A stretch of 64,000 nt of DNA from Lachnospiraceae bacterium (GCA_017511045.1 JAFWLM010000088.1:1-64000), one strand, 5' to 3'. Counted from the first letter of the stretch, positions 18,691-28,759 are shown. The notes: generated from the sequence alone by a model not told the origin. Made by a program: numbers and translations.

Positions 18691-19809
18691 ATGAAGCGAT
18701 TTATTCTGCCGATCTGTTTATTTGCAGCCATCATCATCATGGTTGTGGTATTGGCGCTTCGGGGGAAAAAAGAAGAGCCGGTTCCGGAATCGGAACCGAC
18801 GACAACGACAACAGAAGCAGAGACCTTTCCTGACTGGTATACAGGGAATCTGAACCGTCTGACGGGAATCATGGATCTTCCGGATGAAGCAGTCGGAAAG
18901 CGCCCGGTTGCAGTTATGATCAATAATATCAGCGATGCGATGCCGCAGTATGGAATTGAGGCAGCTGATATCATGTTTGAGATGCCTGTGGAATGGGACC
19001 TTACCCGTATGATGGCGATCTACCCGGACTATCTGGCACTTCCGGATATCTGTTCGATCCGGAGCTGCAGGTATTATTTCCCTGCAGTTGCCTCCGCTTT
19101 TGACAGCGTTTATGTTCATTGGGGACTGGATGACTCGATTGCCGATTATTTTTATTCTCTGGATATCGACCGCTACGATCTGGATGCTGAGATGTATCTG
19201 GACACGCTGGCAGGAAGAGATCAGGACCGTCTGGATCAGGGATATGCCTGGGAACATACCTCCTTTATGCATGGAGATGTGCTGCCGCAGTACCTGTCAG
19301 ATGACGGCGTGGATATGAATATCAATCCGGACAGAGCCGGTGCGGCATTCAACTTTACAACGAGTGAAGAGCCGATCAGTCCGTCGACGGAAGCCTGCAC
19401 CCGGGTGGATATCTTCTTCGGCAATCAGTGGGCACATTTTGATTATGATCCGGAAACAAAAACCTATAAAAAGCTGAACAATGGAGAGCCCCAAATCGAC
19501 CAGCATACAGGAAACCAGCTTTCCTTCACCAATGTATTTGTACTCGAAACGGATATCTGGATCCGCGAAGATGGATATCATAAAGGCATTGACTGGAACG
19601 GAGGAGACTGGACGAAAGGCTACTATATCTCCAACGGCTATGCAAAACCGATCACCTGGTCTAAGGCTGACGAGTATTCCATGATCAAATTCTGGAATGA
19701 AGATGGAAGTGAAGTGGAAGTCAATAAAGGAAAATCCTATATCGCTTTCACCTATTTTGATTCTGTGGAACTCAACAGTTCTTATGTGGATGAAAACCAG
19801 GATTGGTAA
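18691..19809 (+). CDS. DUF3048 (YerB-like) membrane-anchored protein
   Basis: 372 aa. An uncleaved signal anchor (residues 4-24, FILPICLFAAIIIMVVVLAL) is followed by a charged and Thr-rich linker (EPTTTTTEAE), then the DUF3048 region with the characteristic RPVAVMINNISDAMPQYGIE and ADIMFEMPVEWDLTRMMAIY. No lipobox is seen, unlike many family members. The body is predicted to face the outside. Function is unknown in the family. It starts after GAGGAGAG and has its own promoter, divergent from the mini-helicase. Confidence 0.8.
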   Translation: MKRFILPICLFAAIIIMVVVLALRGKKEEPVPESEPTTTTTEAETFPDWYTGNLNRLTGIMDLPDEAVGKRPVAVMINNISDAMPQYGIEAADIMFEMPVEWDLTRMMAIYPDYLALPDICSIRSCRYYFPAVASAFDSVYVHWGLDDSIADYFYSLDIDRYDLDAEMYLDTLAGRDQDRLDQGYAWEHTSFMHGDVLPQYLSDDGVDMNINPDRAGAAFNFTTSEEPISPSTEACTRVDIFFGNQWAHFDYDPETKTYKKLNNGEPQIDQHTGNQLSFTNVFVLETDIWIREDGYHKGIDWNGGDWTKGYYISNGYAKPITWSKADEYSMIKFWNEDGSEVEVNKGKSYIAFTYFDSVELNSSYVDENQDW

Positions 19810-19883
19810 GATGTAGAAAACAGCGTTTTGAATCTTTTGACGGTTCAGGAACAATTACTATCAGACATAGAAAGAAGGACATT

Positions 19884-21101
19884 ATGAACAAAGAACAGAT
19901 CACAGAGAAATTACAGAAATATGATCAGATGCAGCTCTTAAGATTTTTCGACGAACTGCCGGAGGAAGAGCAGCAGGGGCTGCTGGGGGAAATCGCCCGT
20001 ATTGATTTTGATATGATCGATATTCATCATAAAAGCGAAAGCGCTGGCGCGATCACTCCGCTTGGTGCAATGACCTTAGATGAGATCGCAGCAAAGAAAG
20101 AAGAACTTACGAATGCCGGCCTTCAGGCAATTAAAGAATGCAAGGCGGCTGCTGTTCTTTTAGCTGGAGGACAGGGAACACGCTTAGGTTTGGACGGCCC
20201 GAAAGGAACCCTGAATGTCGGAGAGACGAGAGAGCTTTACATCTTCCAGTGTCTGGTAGAGACCCTGCTGAAGGTTAAAGAGGCCGCTGGTGCCTGGGTC
20301 CCGCTTTTGGTCATGACTTCCGATAAGAACGATGAGGCGACCAGAGCCTTCTTCGAAGAACATAACTATTTTGGCTATAACAAAGACTATGTCTTCTTCT
20401 TTGTTCAGGAGATGGCACCTTCCACAGACTTTGACGGAAAAGTATACCTTGAAGAGAAGAATCACATTTCTCTTTCTCCGAATGGAAACGGCGGATGGTT
20501 CATTTCTCTTAAAAAGGCAGGTCTTTTAGAGAAGATCAAGGCGATGGGCGTTGAATGGCTCAATGTGTTTGCAGTTGATAATGTCCTCCAGAAAATGGTG
20601 GATCCGGCCTTCCTCGGCGCAACGATCCTTTCCGGACAGCCGATCGGTGCAAAGGTCGTACGCAAAAATGCTCCGGATGAGAAAGTCGGTGTTATGTGTC
20701 TTAGGGACGGACATCCGTCGATCGTAGAGTATTATGAACTGACGGATGAGATGATGACGGAGAAGAACGAGTCTGGAGAGCTGGCTTATAATTTCGGCGT
20801 GATCTTAAACTATCTCTTCCGCGTAAAAGAACTGGAAGAGACTGCGGATAAGAATCTTCCGCTTCATATCGTAAGCAAGAAGATCCCGCATATCGACGAA
20901 GCGGGTAATCATATCAAGCCGGAAGAACCGAATGGCTATAAGTTTGAAACACTGGTGCTTGATATGATTCAGATGATGGATGGATGTCTGGTCTTTGAAG
21001 TAGACAGAAGCAAAGAATTTGCACCGATCAAAAACATGCATGGTGTTGACTCTTTAGACAGTGCAAGAGAAATGTTAAAGGCAAACGGTGTAGAGCTGTA
21101 G
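19884..21101 (+). CDS. UDPGP-family UDP-sugar (UDP-GlcNAc or UDP-Glc) pyrophosphorylase
   Basis: 405-aa eukaryote-like UDPGP/AGX nucleotidyltransferase, distinct from bacterial GalU and GlmU. The signature AAVLLAGGQGTRLGLDGPKG sits near residue 92; the metal and sugar-binding Asp lies in VEWLNVFAVDNVLQ. Enzymes of this family join UTP and a sugar 1-phosphate to give the UDP-sugar and pyrophosphate. The N-terminal helical region (LQKYDQMQLLRFFDELPEEE) matches AGX-type proteins, which favours N-acetylhexosamine substrates, but that is inference. The start at 19884 has GAAAGAAGGAC; upstream in-frame codons overlap the previous gene. Confidence 0.82.
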   Translation: MNKEQITEKLQKYDQMQLLRFFDELPEEEQQGLLGEIARIDFDMIDIHHKSESAGAITPLGAMTLDEIAAKKEELTNAGLQAIKECKAAAVLLAGGQGTRLGLDGPKGTLNVGETRELYIFQCLVETLLKVKEAAGAWVPLLVMTSDKNDEATRAFFEEHNYFGYNKDYVFFFVQEMAPSTDFDGKVYLEEKNHISLSPNGNGGWFISLKKAGLLEKIKAMGVEWLNVFAVDNVLQKMVDPAFLGATILSGQPIGAKVVRKNAPDEKVGVMCLRDGHPSIVEYYELTDEMMTEKNESGELAYNFGVILNYLFRVKELEETADKNLPLHIVSKKIPHIDEAGNHIKPEEPNGYKFETLVLDMIQMMDGCLVFEVDRSKEFAPIKNMHGVDSLDSAREMLKANGVEL

Positions 21102-21149
21102 GGCATTCAGGCGCAGACATTATAATCATTAAACAGACGGAGCAGATGA

Positions 21150-22919
21150 ATGAAAAAATTACTGGATCTGATAACGGAAGAATTAAAAGAAGCGTTTGCA
21201 AAAGCAGGATATCCAAATGATAAAGTAACGGCGACGGTTTCAAACAGACCGGACCTTTGTGAATACCAGTGCAACGGGGCAATGCCTCTTGCAAAGGAAG
21301 CGCATAAGGCGCCGCTGCAGATCGCGGAAGAAGTTTGCAGCTTCTTAAAAGACAGCAAGAGTTTTTCTCTGGCGGAAGCAGTAAAGCCGGGATTTATCAA
21401 CCTGAACATCACAGGGAACTTCCTTTCTGATTATGTCAATCAGATGGCTATTGCAGATAAGTTCGGATATGAAGAAGAGGAGAACCCGGTCAAAGTTCTG
21501 GTCGATTATGGCGGACCGAATGTTGCAAAACCGCTTCATATCGGACATCTCCGTGCAGCGATCATCGGAGAGAGCATTAAACGGATCTGCCGCTTTACAG
21601 GGCATGAGACCTTAGGCGATGTGCATTTAGGAGACTGGGGGCTTCAGATGGGCCAGATCATTGCCGAGCTGAAAGTTCGCGAGCCGGACCTTCCGTATTT
21701 TGATGAGTCCTTTGAAGGAGAGTATCCAAAGGAAGCTCCGTTTACGATCTCGGAACTGGAAGAAATCTATCCGACTGCAAGTAAAAAGTGCAAAACTGAA
21801 TCGGATACTTATGATGCAGCTTTTGCGGAGGCGGCACATCAGGCAACAGCTGAACTTCAGCATGGAAAGCCCGGCTACCGCGCGATCTGGCAGCATATCA
21901 TCAATATCTCTGTTGCGGATCTGAAAAAGAATTATGACAATCTGGATGTTCATTTTGATCTCTGGAAAGGGGAGAGCGATGTCCAGAAATATATCCCGGA
22001 CATGGTAGAAAAGATGAAGGCAGAAGGCTTTGCCTACGAAAGTGAAGGCGCCTTAGTTGTCGATGTTGCAGAAGAGACGGATAAGAAAGAACTGCCGCCG
22101 TGCATCATCGTTAAATCTGACGGCGCAACGCTTTACAGTACGACAGACCTTGCGACTTTAGTCGAGCGTATGGAACTCTTTGCTCCGGGGTATGTCATCT
22201 ATGTTGTTGATAAACGCCAGGGCCTTCATTTTGAACAGGTCTTCCGTACGGCAAGAAAGACAGGTATCGTGCCGGAAGAGGAAAAGCTTTTCTTCCTGGG
22301 ATTTGGCACAATGAACGGCGTTGACGGAAAACCATATAAGACCAGGGACGGCGGAGTGATGCGTCTTGAGACTCTGATCGCAGAGATCAATGAGGCTGTT
22401 CTTGAAAAGATGAAAGAAAACCGCGAGTTTGAAAGCAGTGAAGCGGAAGAGACAGCAAAGATCATCGGCCTTGCAGCCTTGAAATACGGTGACCTTTCCA
22501 ACCAGGCAACGAAAGATTATATCTTTGATATGGAACGCTTTACTTCCTTTGAAGGTAACACCGGACCATACATTTTATATACGATCGTCCGCATCAAATC
22601 GATCCTTTCCAAGTACGGCAAGACACCGTCCGGTAAAGTGGAGTTTACCGGAGAGAAGACGGAAAAGGATCTGATGATGAAACTTACGATGTTCAGCCAG
22701 ATGATCGATGCGGCATACGAGGAGTGTGCGCCGCATAAGATCTGTTCCTATATCTATGATCTGGCAAACGCGTTTAACAGTTTTTATCATGAAGTGCGTA
22801 TCCTGACACAGGAAGATGAAGCAAAGAAGGACAGCTACTTAAGCCTGCTTCTTCTGACTCAGAGAGTTCTGGAGCAGTGTATAGAGCTGCTTGGCTTCTC
22901 AGCGCCTGAACGCATGTAG
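21150..22919 (+). CDS. argS: Arginyl-tRNA synthetase
   Basis: 589-aa class I synthetase for tRNA-Arg. The N-terminal additional domain (residues 1-110) is followed by VDYGGPNVAKPLHIGHLR with the HIGH motif, and by the C-terminal DALR anticodon-binding domain ending in the usual short YFCFSAPERM-like form (GFSAPERM). KMSKS is replaced by a KTRDGGVMRL-type loop, normal for ArgRS. The start has GGAG at 7-nt spacing; a nearby ATG at 21146 is out of frame. No T-box is present. Confidence 0.93.
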   Translation: MKKLLDLITEELKEAFAKAGYPNDKVTATVSNRPDLCEYQCNGAMPLAKEAHKAPLQIAEEVCSFLKDSKSFSLAEAVKPGFINLNITGNFLSDYVNQMAIADKFGYEEEENPVKVLVDYGGPNVAKPLHIGHLRAAIIGESIKRICRFTGHETLGDVHLGDWGLQMGQIIAELKVREPDLPYFDESFEGEYPKEAPFTISELEEIYPTASKKCKTESDTYDAAFAEAAHQATAELQHGKPGYRAIWQHIINISVADLKKNYDNLDVHFDLWKGESDVQKYIPDMVEKMKAEGFAYESEGALVVDVAEETDKKELPPCIIVKSDGATLYSTTDLATLVERMELFAPGYVIYVVDKRQGLHFEQVFRTARKTGIVPEEEKLFFLGFGTMNGVDGKPYKTRDGGVMRLETLIAEINEAVLEKMKENREFESSEAEETAKIIGLAALKYGDLSNQATKDYIFDMERFTSFEGNTGPYILYTIVRIKSILSKYGKTPSGKVEFTGEKTEKDLMMKLTMFSQMIDAAYEECAPHKICSYIYDLANAFNSFYHEVRILTQEDEAKKDSYLSLLLLTQRVLEQCIELLGFSAPERM

Positions 22920-22973
22920 TATCGCAAACTTTTTCGCGCGCTATATAACTAATAATACTCAAGAAAGAAAACT

Positions 22974-24779
22974 ATGGATCAGACACATATCAGAAACTTT
23001 TGTATCATCGCGCATATCGACCATGGAAAAAGTACTCTGGCAGACCGGATCATTGAAAAGACCGGTGTATTGACGAGCCGTGAAATGCAGTCTCAGGTCC
23101 TTGACAACATGGATCTCGAAAGAGAACGTGGTATCACAATCAAATCCCAGACCGTACGTATCATTTACAAGGCGAAGAACGGCGAAGAATACATGCTGAA
23201 CCTGATCGATACTCCGGGACATGTGGACTTTAACTATGAAGTCTCCAGATCTCTGGCTGCCTGTGACGGAGCAGTCCTTGTCGTGGATGCAGCACAGGGG
23301 ATCGAGGCGCAGACTTTAGCGAATGTTTATATGGCGATCGATCATGATCTGGAAGTGATCCCGGTCATCAATAAGATCGACCTTCCAAGCGCAGAGCCGC
23401 AAAGAGTCATTGAAGAGATCGAAGACGTCATCGGCCTTGAGGCCCAGGATGCTCCTTTGATCTCTGCTAAAAATGACATCAATATCGAAGATGTATTAGA
23501 ACAGATCGTTGAGAAGATCCCTGCTCCGGACGGAGACCCTAAGTCTCCGCTTCAGGCGCTGATCTTTGATTCTGTTTATGACCAATATAAAGGCGTTATC
23601 GTTTTCTGCCGGATCAAGGAAGGAACGATCAAGGTCGGAACCCAGGCGAAGATGATGGCGACCGGCGCTGTCGTGAATGTCGTTGAAGTCGGCTATTTTG
23701 GTCCGGGAACCTTTATTCCCTGCGATGAGCTTTCTGCCGGCATGGTCGGCTATTTTACAGCTTCGATCAAGAACGTCCGGGATACCATGGTCGGTGACAC
23801 GGTGACTGACGCAAAAAATCCATGTGCGGAGCCGCTTCCCGGATATAAAAAAGTCCAGTCTATGGTTTACTGCGGGATGTATCCTGCAGATGGTGCGCAT
23901 TATGAGGACCTCCGGGATGCTTTGGAAAAACTGCAGCTGAATGACGCGTCGCTCTTTTATGAGCCGGAAACCTCTGTTGCCTTAGGGTTTGGATTCCGCT
24001 GCGGATTCTTAGGTCTGCTTCATTTAGAGATCATCGAGGAACGCCTCGAAAGAGAATATAATCTGGACCTTGTTACGACCGCACCATCCGTTATTTATAA
24101 GGTGCATAAGACGGATGGAACCGTGATCGATCTTACCAACCCGACCAACCTTCCGGATCCATCGGAGATCGAATATATGGAAGAGCCGATGGTGGAAGCA
24201 GAGATCATGGTTACGAGCGAGTTCATCGGTCCGATCATGGAACTCTGTCAGGAACGCCGCGGTGTCTATAAAGAGATCGAATATATCGAAGCGACCCGTG
24301 CGATCCTTCGTTATGACCTTCCGTTAAATGAGATCATTTATGATTTCTTTGACGCAATGAAATCCCGTTCAAGAGGATATGCTTCGCTGGACTATGAACT
24401 GAAAGGCTACGTACAGAGTAAGCTGGTCAAACTGGATATTTTAGTTAACAGGGAAGAAGTGGATGCACTTTCCTTTATCGTTCATGCGGATACCGCTTAT
24501 GAGCGCGGAAGGAAGATGTGCGAAAAATTAAAAGAAGAGATTCCGCGCCAGCTCTTTGAGATCCCGATCCAGGCAGCGATTGGCTCAAAGATCATTGCCA
24601 GAGAGACCGTAAAAGCGATGCGCAAGGACGTCCTTGCAAAATGCTATGGCGGTGATATCACACGTAAGAAGAAACTTCTTGAAAAACAGAAGGAAGGAAA
24701 GAAGCGGATGCGGCAGATCGGAAATGTCGAGATCCCGCAGAAAGCCTTTATGGCTGTTTTGAAGCTGGATGATAAATAA
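22974..24779 (+). CDS. lepA: Elongation factor 4 (LepA)
   Basis: 601-aa ribosome-associated GTPase that acts on stalled or mis-translocated ribosomes. G motifs: [32 protein letters not shown] and [10 protein letters not shown]; the LepA-specific C-terminal domain ends with [20 protein letters not shown]. Length is typical. The Shine-Dalgarno is weak (AAGAAAG). A bidirectional terminator follows. Confidence 0.95.
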   Translation: MDQTHIRNFCIIAHIDHGKSTLADRIIEKTGVLTSREMQSQVLDNMDLERERGITIKSQTVRIIYKAKNGEEYMLNLIDTPGHVDFNYEVSRSLAACDGAVLVVDAAQGIEAQTLANVYMAIDHDLEVIPVINKIDLPSAEPQRVIEEIEDVIGLEAQDAPLISAKNDINIEDVLEQIVEKIPAPDGDPKSPLQALIFDSVYDQYKGVIVFCRIKEGTIKVGTQAKMMATGAVVNVVEVGYFGPGTFIPCDELSAGMVGYFTASIKNVRDTMVGDTVTDAKNPCAEPLPGYKKVQSMVYCGMYPADGAHYEDLRDALEKLQLNDASLFYEPETSVALGFGFRCGFLGLLHLEIIEERLEREYNLDLVTTAPSVIYKVHKTDGTVIDLTNPTNLPDPSEIEYMEEPMVEAEIMVTSEFIGPIMELCQERRGVYKEIEYIEATRAILRYDLPLNEIIYDFFDAMKSRSRGYASLDYELKGYVQSKLVKLDILVNREEVDALSFIVHADTAYERGRKMCEKLKEEIPRQLFEIPIQAAIGSKIIARETVKAMRKDVLAKCYGGDITRKKKLLEKQKEGKKRMRQIGNVEIPQKAFMAVLKLDDK

Positions 24780-24802
24780 ACGAAAATATGATGTAAAGAA
24801 AA

Positions 24803-24830
24803 GGGAGTTCCTGAGGAACTCCCTTTGTTT
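24803..24830. terminator. Bidirectional terminator of lepA and the LysR gene
   Basis: Perfect 9-bp stem GGGAGTTCC / GGAACTCCC (24803-24811, 24815-24823) with a T-rich tail on + (TTTGTTTTA) and on - (TTTTCTTTAC). Serves both convergent genes. Confidence 0.85.
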
Positions 24831-25732
24831 TATTCTGCGTAGTATTGGATCATGTGATCCGAAAACTCTTTGATGAGGCGGTTCTCATTTTGTTTGTGCC
24901 AGACACAGCAAAGCCAGGATTCCGTCGTCAGCGGCGTACGGAAGATCGAATCATCGACATGGTAGCCGAAACGGACGTCACAGACAGCTGTTGCTGAAAA
25001 AAATCTGAGGCTCTCTGTTACAGAACGGAAATTCGGAAGCTCGTAGATCTTCTGCGGCTTCCAGTTCTGCGAACTGCTCATGCGGTTTGATACTTCCTCC
25101 CACTCTTTGTCAGTCCAGACACCGTAGCTGGTGTTCAGCTGAGGCCTTGAGGCGCAGAGCTCATCAAGCTCTTTGCTGCCGATCACCAGTTTCTTTTTAT
25201 TCTTGACTTCCCCGGAAATAAACAGGTGAAGATCTTCTTTTGCAAAAGGAGCCACCTCGAAGTCGCCGCCGGATACGATCTGACTGTCGGGGATGATCGC
25301 AATGTCTAACTCTTTGGCTTCAATTCCCCGAAGCAGGTCGCTGCTTTTATAATGGTTTCCCATGATGTTGATATTATCGTGGGACTCGGTAAAGGCTAGG
25401 ATCGGTCCGCTGATCTCTCCCATGTGGTCAATGTATTCAGAAAGGCCGATGTTAAGCGAAGAAGCCATCTGATTGTAGGCTTCTTCAATATGGCGGATCG
25501 CGTCTCTGTACAGCACAGCCCAGTCGCTCGCAAGATTAAAGAAGTCCTGTCCGAATTCTGTCAGACGGACGCCGCTTTTCGCACGGATAAAGAGCGGGTG
25601 CTTAAGCTCTGCTTCTAACTTTTGAATATGCTGGCTGACTACCTGCGTCGATAAAAATAAACTTTTTGCTGCTGTTGAAATGGAGCCATTTAATGCAGCT
25701 GCCACAAAGCAGTCTATCTGGATCTGGTTCAT
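24830..25732 (-). CDS. LysR-family regulator, distal member of a tandem pair
   Basis: 300 aa. HTH at residues 17-36 (ISTAAKSLFLSTQVVSQHIQ) and a diverged effector domain. Its start overlaps the stop of the upstream LysR gene by 4 bp (ATGA), so translation is coupled and both proteins are probably made together. The effector domain has unusual insertions for an LTTR (for example the 'SGEVKNKKKLVIG' strand) and ends with a Trp/Cys-rich segment (ESWLCCVWHKQNENR). The pair is divergent from the MDR-ABC importer locus and likely controls it. Effector unknown. Confidence 0.78.
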   Translation of the reverse strand: MNQIQIDCFVAAALNGSISTAAKSLFLSTQVVSQHIQKLEAELKHPLFIRAKSGVRLTEFGQDFFNLASDWAVLYRDAIRHIEEAYNQMASSLNIGLSEYIDHMGEISGPILAFTESHDNINIMGNHYKSSDLLRGIEAKELDIAIIPDSQIVSGGDFEVAPFAKEDLHLFISGEVKNKKKLVIGSKELDELCASRPQLNTSYGVWTDKEWEEVSNRMSSSQNWKPQKIYELPNFRSVTESLRFFSATAVCDVRFGYHVDDSIFRTPLTTESWLCCVWHKQNENRLIKEFSDHMIQYYAE

Positions 25733-26631
25733 TGTCCGGCCTCCTTGATCGATCGGTGTTCGATGCTCTTAATACTTTCTGCAACATAATCCTTGAATTT
25801 CTTGATCGCAGGGTCCGTCGTATAATGCGGGCTGCACATAATGTAGTCCGAATAAACACCAGTCTTTTTCAGTTCGAAATTGCTTTTCGGAAGAAGAGCG
25901 GTATTGTCTGTTCCAAACGACAGTCCATTCATAGTGATGACATTCAGATAGGCAGAACCTAAGTCATCACAGATATAAACATTGCGGGGAACAAACCCCA
26001 TCTTTTCACAGGTGTTCTTTGCCCGCTCGATAACGGCATGGTCGTTAGACTCGCCGGCGGGGACCGTAAAGAAAGGATAGTTTTCCAGATTATTTTCTGA
26101 ATAATCCATTTTTTTGCTGCACACGAGGCAGATCTCCTGGGTGCAGATGAAGGTATGATCCCAGGCCATTGACATAAATTCCGATGAATACTGGGACGTG
26201 AACAGGATATCGACCTTCTTCTCCCGGATCGCTTCTTTTAGTTTCTTTACTGTCATATCGGCAACCATAAAATGATGCTGGGGATACTTTTTCCGGAAGC
26301 CTTTCAGGAGCGATTCCGGAATTGCAGGGCAGCCGGCCCACTGGGTCCATGCGATCAGGAACGGAGCTCCGTCTTCTTTTGTTTCATGCGCTTGGAAAAA
26401 ATCTGCCCCGAGGTCATCTCTCTTAATAAAGAAATCCAGAAGGATCTCCCCTGCTTTTGTGAGCACGGCAGACTGGCCATAGCGGAAGAAAAGGGTATAG
26501 CCGACTTCCTCCTCTAAGGTCTTTATATGATTGCTGACCGCCTGCTGGGAGATCATCAGCTCCCTGGCGGTAATGGAAAAGCTTTTCGTTCTTGCAATCG
26601 ATGTAAAACAATAAACATCTAATTGGTTCAT
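25729..26631 (-). CDS. LysR-family regulator, proximal member of a tandem pair
   Basis: 300 aa. HTH at residues 17-36 (FSITARELMISQQAVSNHIK) and an LTTR effector domain beginning near 90. The start at 26631 is chosen because the N-terminus MNQLDVYCF matches its partner's MNQIQIDCF; GGAG lies 11 nt upstream. An in-frame ATG ten codons earlier would start at 26661, inside a palindromic operator. The two proteins share the same N-terminal design but differ strongly after the HTH, suggesting an old duplication and possible heteromers. Divergent from the dehydrogenase at 26886. Confidence 0.78.
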   Translation of the reverse strand: MNQLDVYCFTSIARTKSFSITARELMISQQAVSNHIKTLEEEVGYTLFFRYGQSAVLTKAGEILLDFFIKRDDLGADFFQAHETKEDGAPFLIAWTQWAGCPAIPESLLKGFRKKYPQHHFMVADMTVKKLKEAIREKKVDILFTSQYSSEFMSMAWDHTFICTQEICLVCSKKMDYSENNLENYPFFTVPAGESNDHAVIERAKNTCEKMGFVPRNVYICDDLGSAYLNVITMNGLSFGTDNTALLPKSNFELKKTGVYSDYIMCSPHYTTDPAIKKFKDYVAESIKSIEHRSIKEAGQ

Positions 26632-26645
26632 CTTATCAAGTCTCC

Positions 26646-26661
26646 GCTTGTGATTGCACAA
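26646..26661. promoter_or_regulatory. LysR-type operator palindrome, site 1
   Basis: TTGTG-ATTG-CACAA (26648-26661) is a dyad with the T-N11-A style of LTTR boxes. With flanking GC it is the reverse complement, bar one base, of site 2, 116 bp away centre to centre. It overlaps the 5' end of the LysR pair's transcript, fitting autoregulation. Confidence 0.6.
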
Positions 26662-26763
26662 TCAATAATTGGAATTGAGTTTTCCCAATATCGGAAAACA
26701 TTAAAAAAGTACTTCTATTTGTACTTATTCTAGCAAAAACGGATATGAAAATCAAAAATTTCG

Positions 26764-26779
26764 TTGTGCAGTCACAAGC
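26764..26779. promoter_or_regulatory. LysR-type operator palindrome, site 2
   Basis: TTGTG-CAGT-CACAA (26764-26777), followed by GC, mirrors site 1. A further half copy, GTGCAGTCA, lies at 26818-26826, between this site and the dehydrogenase start. The layout suits a tetrameric LTTR bridging two sites. Confidence 0.6.
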
Positions 26780-26885
26780 TTATTCATGTTACCACTCCTG
26801 TTTTTTGCTGTGCTAAAGTGCAGTCAGTAAGAAGTCAAAAGTGCTGGAGAGATCCTCACGAAGCAAAAAGCATAAAGGAGCAGAC

Positions 26886-27929
26886 ATGAAAACAATCTAT
26901 GCACAGGCACATCCGGGAAAAGTCGTACTTGCGGAAAAAGAACTGGGACACCCGGGTCCTGGCGAAGTAATGATCAAGGCTGAATACAGTGCCATGAGTC
27001 CGGGAACGGAATGCGGACTTCTGCATGAGGCAATCGTACCGCTTCCGACCAACATTGGTTATGCCATGGCCGGCGAAGTTATCGAAGTTGGTGAAGGCGT
27101 TACAGAGTTTAAAGCCGGTGACAAAGTAGTCTCTACGGTAGAGCACGCACAGTACATCATCACTTCCGAATTAAACGTTACCTTAGCACCTAAGGACATT
27201 GATATGAAGCAGGCAGCGTTCTGGAACCTTTCCATGACAGGAATGTATGCGCTGCGCCAGTCAGGTCTCATGATGGGAGAGCCCTGTATCGTGATGGGGG
27301 AAGGATTTGTAGGTTCCGTTACCGCACAGCTCGCAAAACTTGCAGGTGCCTGCCCGGTCATCATTACCGGACATCATGATGAGAAACTTGCGGCTTCCAA
27401 GGAAATGGGTATCGACTATGTGGTCAATACCAAGACCGATCCGGAAGGACTCGAAAAACTGATCGCAGAGCTTGGAATTGAGATCCCGGTCATCTTCGAG
27501 GCAACTGGCAACAGAAACGCACTGATGCAGGCTGCAAACCTGATCGCAGAACGCGGACGTCTCGTAATGATCTCCCAGGTTCACGGAGAAGCACTCCCAC
27601 CGATCGATGATCCGATCATGCAGAAGGGAGTAAGCCTCATCGGAACATATGTCAATTCCAGACCATACAAGATGAAGAGAGCAGACCTTGAGATCATCGG
27701 TATCTGGCCGCCGGTCATGAACACGAATCTTAAGGCTTACAAGAATAAAGACAGCTGGACCAGTGATGACGACATTAAAGTGTATCTCGATATGGTGAAA
27801 TACGGAAGACTCAATATCACACCGCTCATCAGCCACAACTTCACTTATGAGCAGATTCCGGAAGCATATGATCAGTATGTATTTCCAAAACCAAGTTCCG
27901 ATATCACAGGCGGACTGATCAGCTGGTGA
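26886..27929 (+). CDS. MDR-superfamily dehydrogenase/reductase
   Basis: 347-aa medium-chain dehydrogenase. N-terminal GroES-like domain (SPGTECGLL, then GYAMAGEVIEVGEGVTEFKAGD) and C-terminal Rossmann domain (VMGEGFVGSVTAQLAKLAG). The catalytic-zinc GHE motif is replaced by GYAMAGE, and no four-Cys structural zinc loop is present, so zinc binding is doubtful. The SPGTE form recalls MDR enzymes annotated as zinc-binding alcohol dehydrogenases. It has a strong AAAGGAG site and is the first gene of a locus with an SGNH hydrolase, a VOC protein and a sugar-type importer, so it probably oxidises or reduces an imported polyol, sugar or glycoside-derived compound. Substrate unknown. Confidence 0.75.
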   Translation: MKTIYAQAHPGKVVLAEKELGHPGPGEVMIKAEYSAMSPGTECGLLHEAIVPLPTNIGYAMAGEVIEVGEGVTEFKAGDKVVSTVEHAQYIITSELNVTLAPKDIDMKQAAFWNLSMTGMYALRQSGLMMGEPCIVMGEGFVGSVTAQLAKLAGACPVIITGHHDEKLAASKEMGIDYVVNTKTDPEGLEKLIAELGIEIPVIFEATGNRNALMQAANLIAERGRLVMISQVHGEALPPIDDPIMQKGVSLIGTYVNSRPYKMKRADLEIIGIWPPVMNTNLKAYKNKDSWTSDDDIKVYLDMVKYGRLNITPLISHNFTYEQIPEAYDQYVFPKPSSDITGGLISW

Positions 27930-27943
27930 TCAAAGATTAAATA

Positions 27944-28759
27944 ATGGGCAATTTCTTTAAAAACAACGATTTTAAGACCGATTATAAAAAACGGCCGAAT
28001 GACGAATACAAAGCTGCGATGGATAAACTCGATGATGCGACCAAGCAGAAGATGAATCGTCAGAGGACCTGGATCCTGGTAGCAGTAGTCGCAGCCGTTT
28101 TTGTAGGGATCATCATTCTTGCAGTAACAGGGATCGGGACAAACAAGGCAGAAAGCGCCGGAAATATCCTGGATGGAAGCCGGACACCGCGTATTGCCTG
28201 CCTCGGAGATTCTGTAACAGAAGGGCTTACGATCACCGCCTCCGGTGAGGAAATCTGCAGCATGACTTATCCGGAAGCACTGAAAGAAGAGTTGAAAGAG
28301 GCACTTAAAATCGAAACCGATGTGAAGAACTACGGCGACAGAGAAGGACTTGCAGAGAACACATCGTACAAAAAAATGAGTGAAGCCGCAGACATCGTGA
28401 TCCTCCAGTATACGTTTGAGAATTACAAAGCCGGAGAAGATCCGGAAGGTGTTCTGGAAGCGAATATTGAAGGGCTCGTAAATCAGGGCTGTCTCGTATA
28501 TCTGGTCAACTATCCATATAGTGCTTCAGCCGGAGAGAAAGCTTCAGCGATGGAGGCCAACCAGTATATTGCAAAGGCTGCAAAAGACAAAAGTGTTTTG
28601 CTGCTGGATGCAAAGGCGGGATTTGATGGACTGTTAAACCAGGGATATACGGAAGAAGATCTGTACTCGGCGGACGGTATTCATTTAACACAAACCGGTT
28701 ATGAAGAGCTTGGCAGGTTCATCGCCGGAGGCCTGATCTCAGATGCAGGACTGAATTAA
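27944..28759 (+). CDS. Membrane-anchored SGNH/GDSL hydrolase
   Basis: 271 aa. A 42-residue charged cytoplasmic head is followed by one transmembrane helix (RTWILVAVVAAVFVGIIILA), so the catalytic part faces outside. Block I is ACLGDSVTEGL; the block V Asp-x-x-His is ADGIHLTQTGY. Such enzymes remove acyl or similar groups from sugars or wall polymers. It lies 14 bp after the dehydrogenase and has no clear ribosome binding site, suggesting translational coupling. Within this operon it may deacylate a substrate before import. A second anchored SGNH protein is at 44783-45637. Confidence 0.78.
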   Translation: MGNFFKNNDFKTDYKKRPNDEYKAAMDKLDDATKQKMNRQRTWILVAVVAAVFVGIIILAVTGIGTNKAESAGNILDGSRTPRIACLGDSVTEGLTITASGEEICSMTYPEALKEELKEALKIETDVKNYGDREGLAENTSYKKMSEAADIVILQYTFENYKAGEDPEGVLEANIEGLVNQGCLVYLVNYPYSASAGEKASAMEANQYIAKAAKDKSVLLLDAKAGFDGLLNQGYTEEDLYSADGIHLTQTGYEELGRFIAGGLISDAGLN

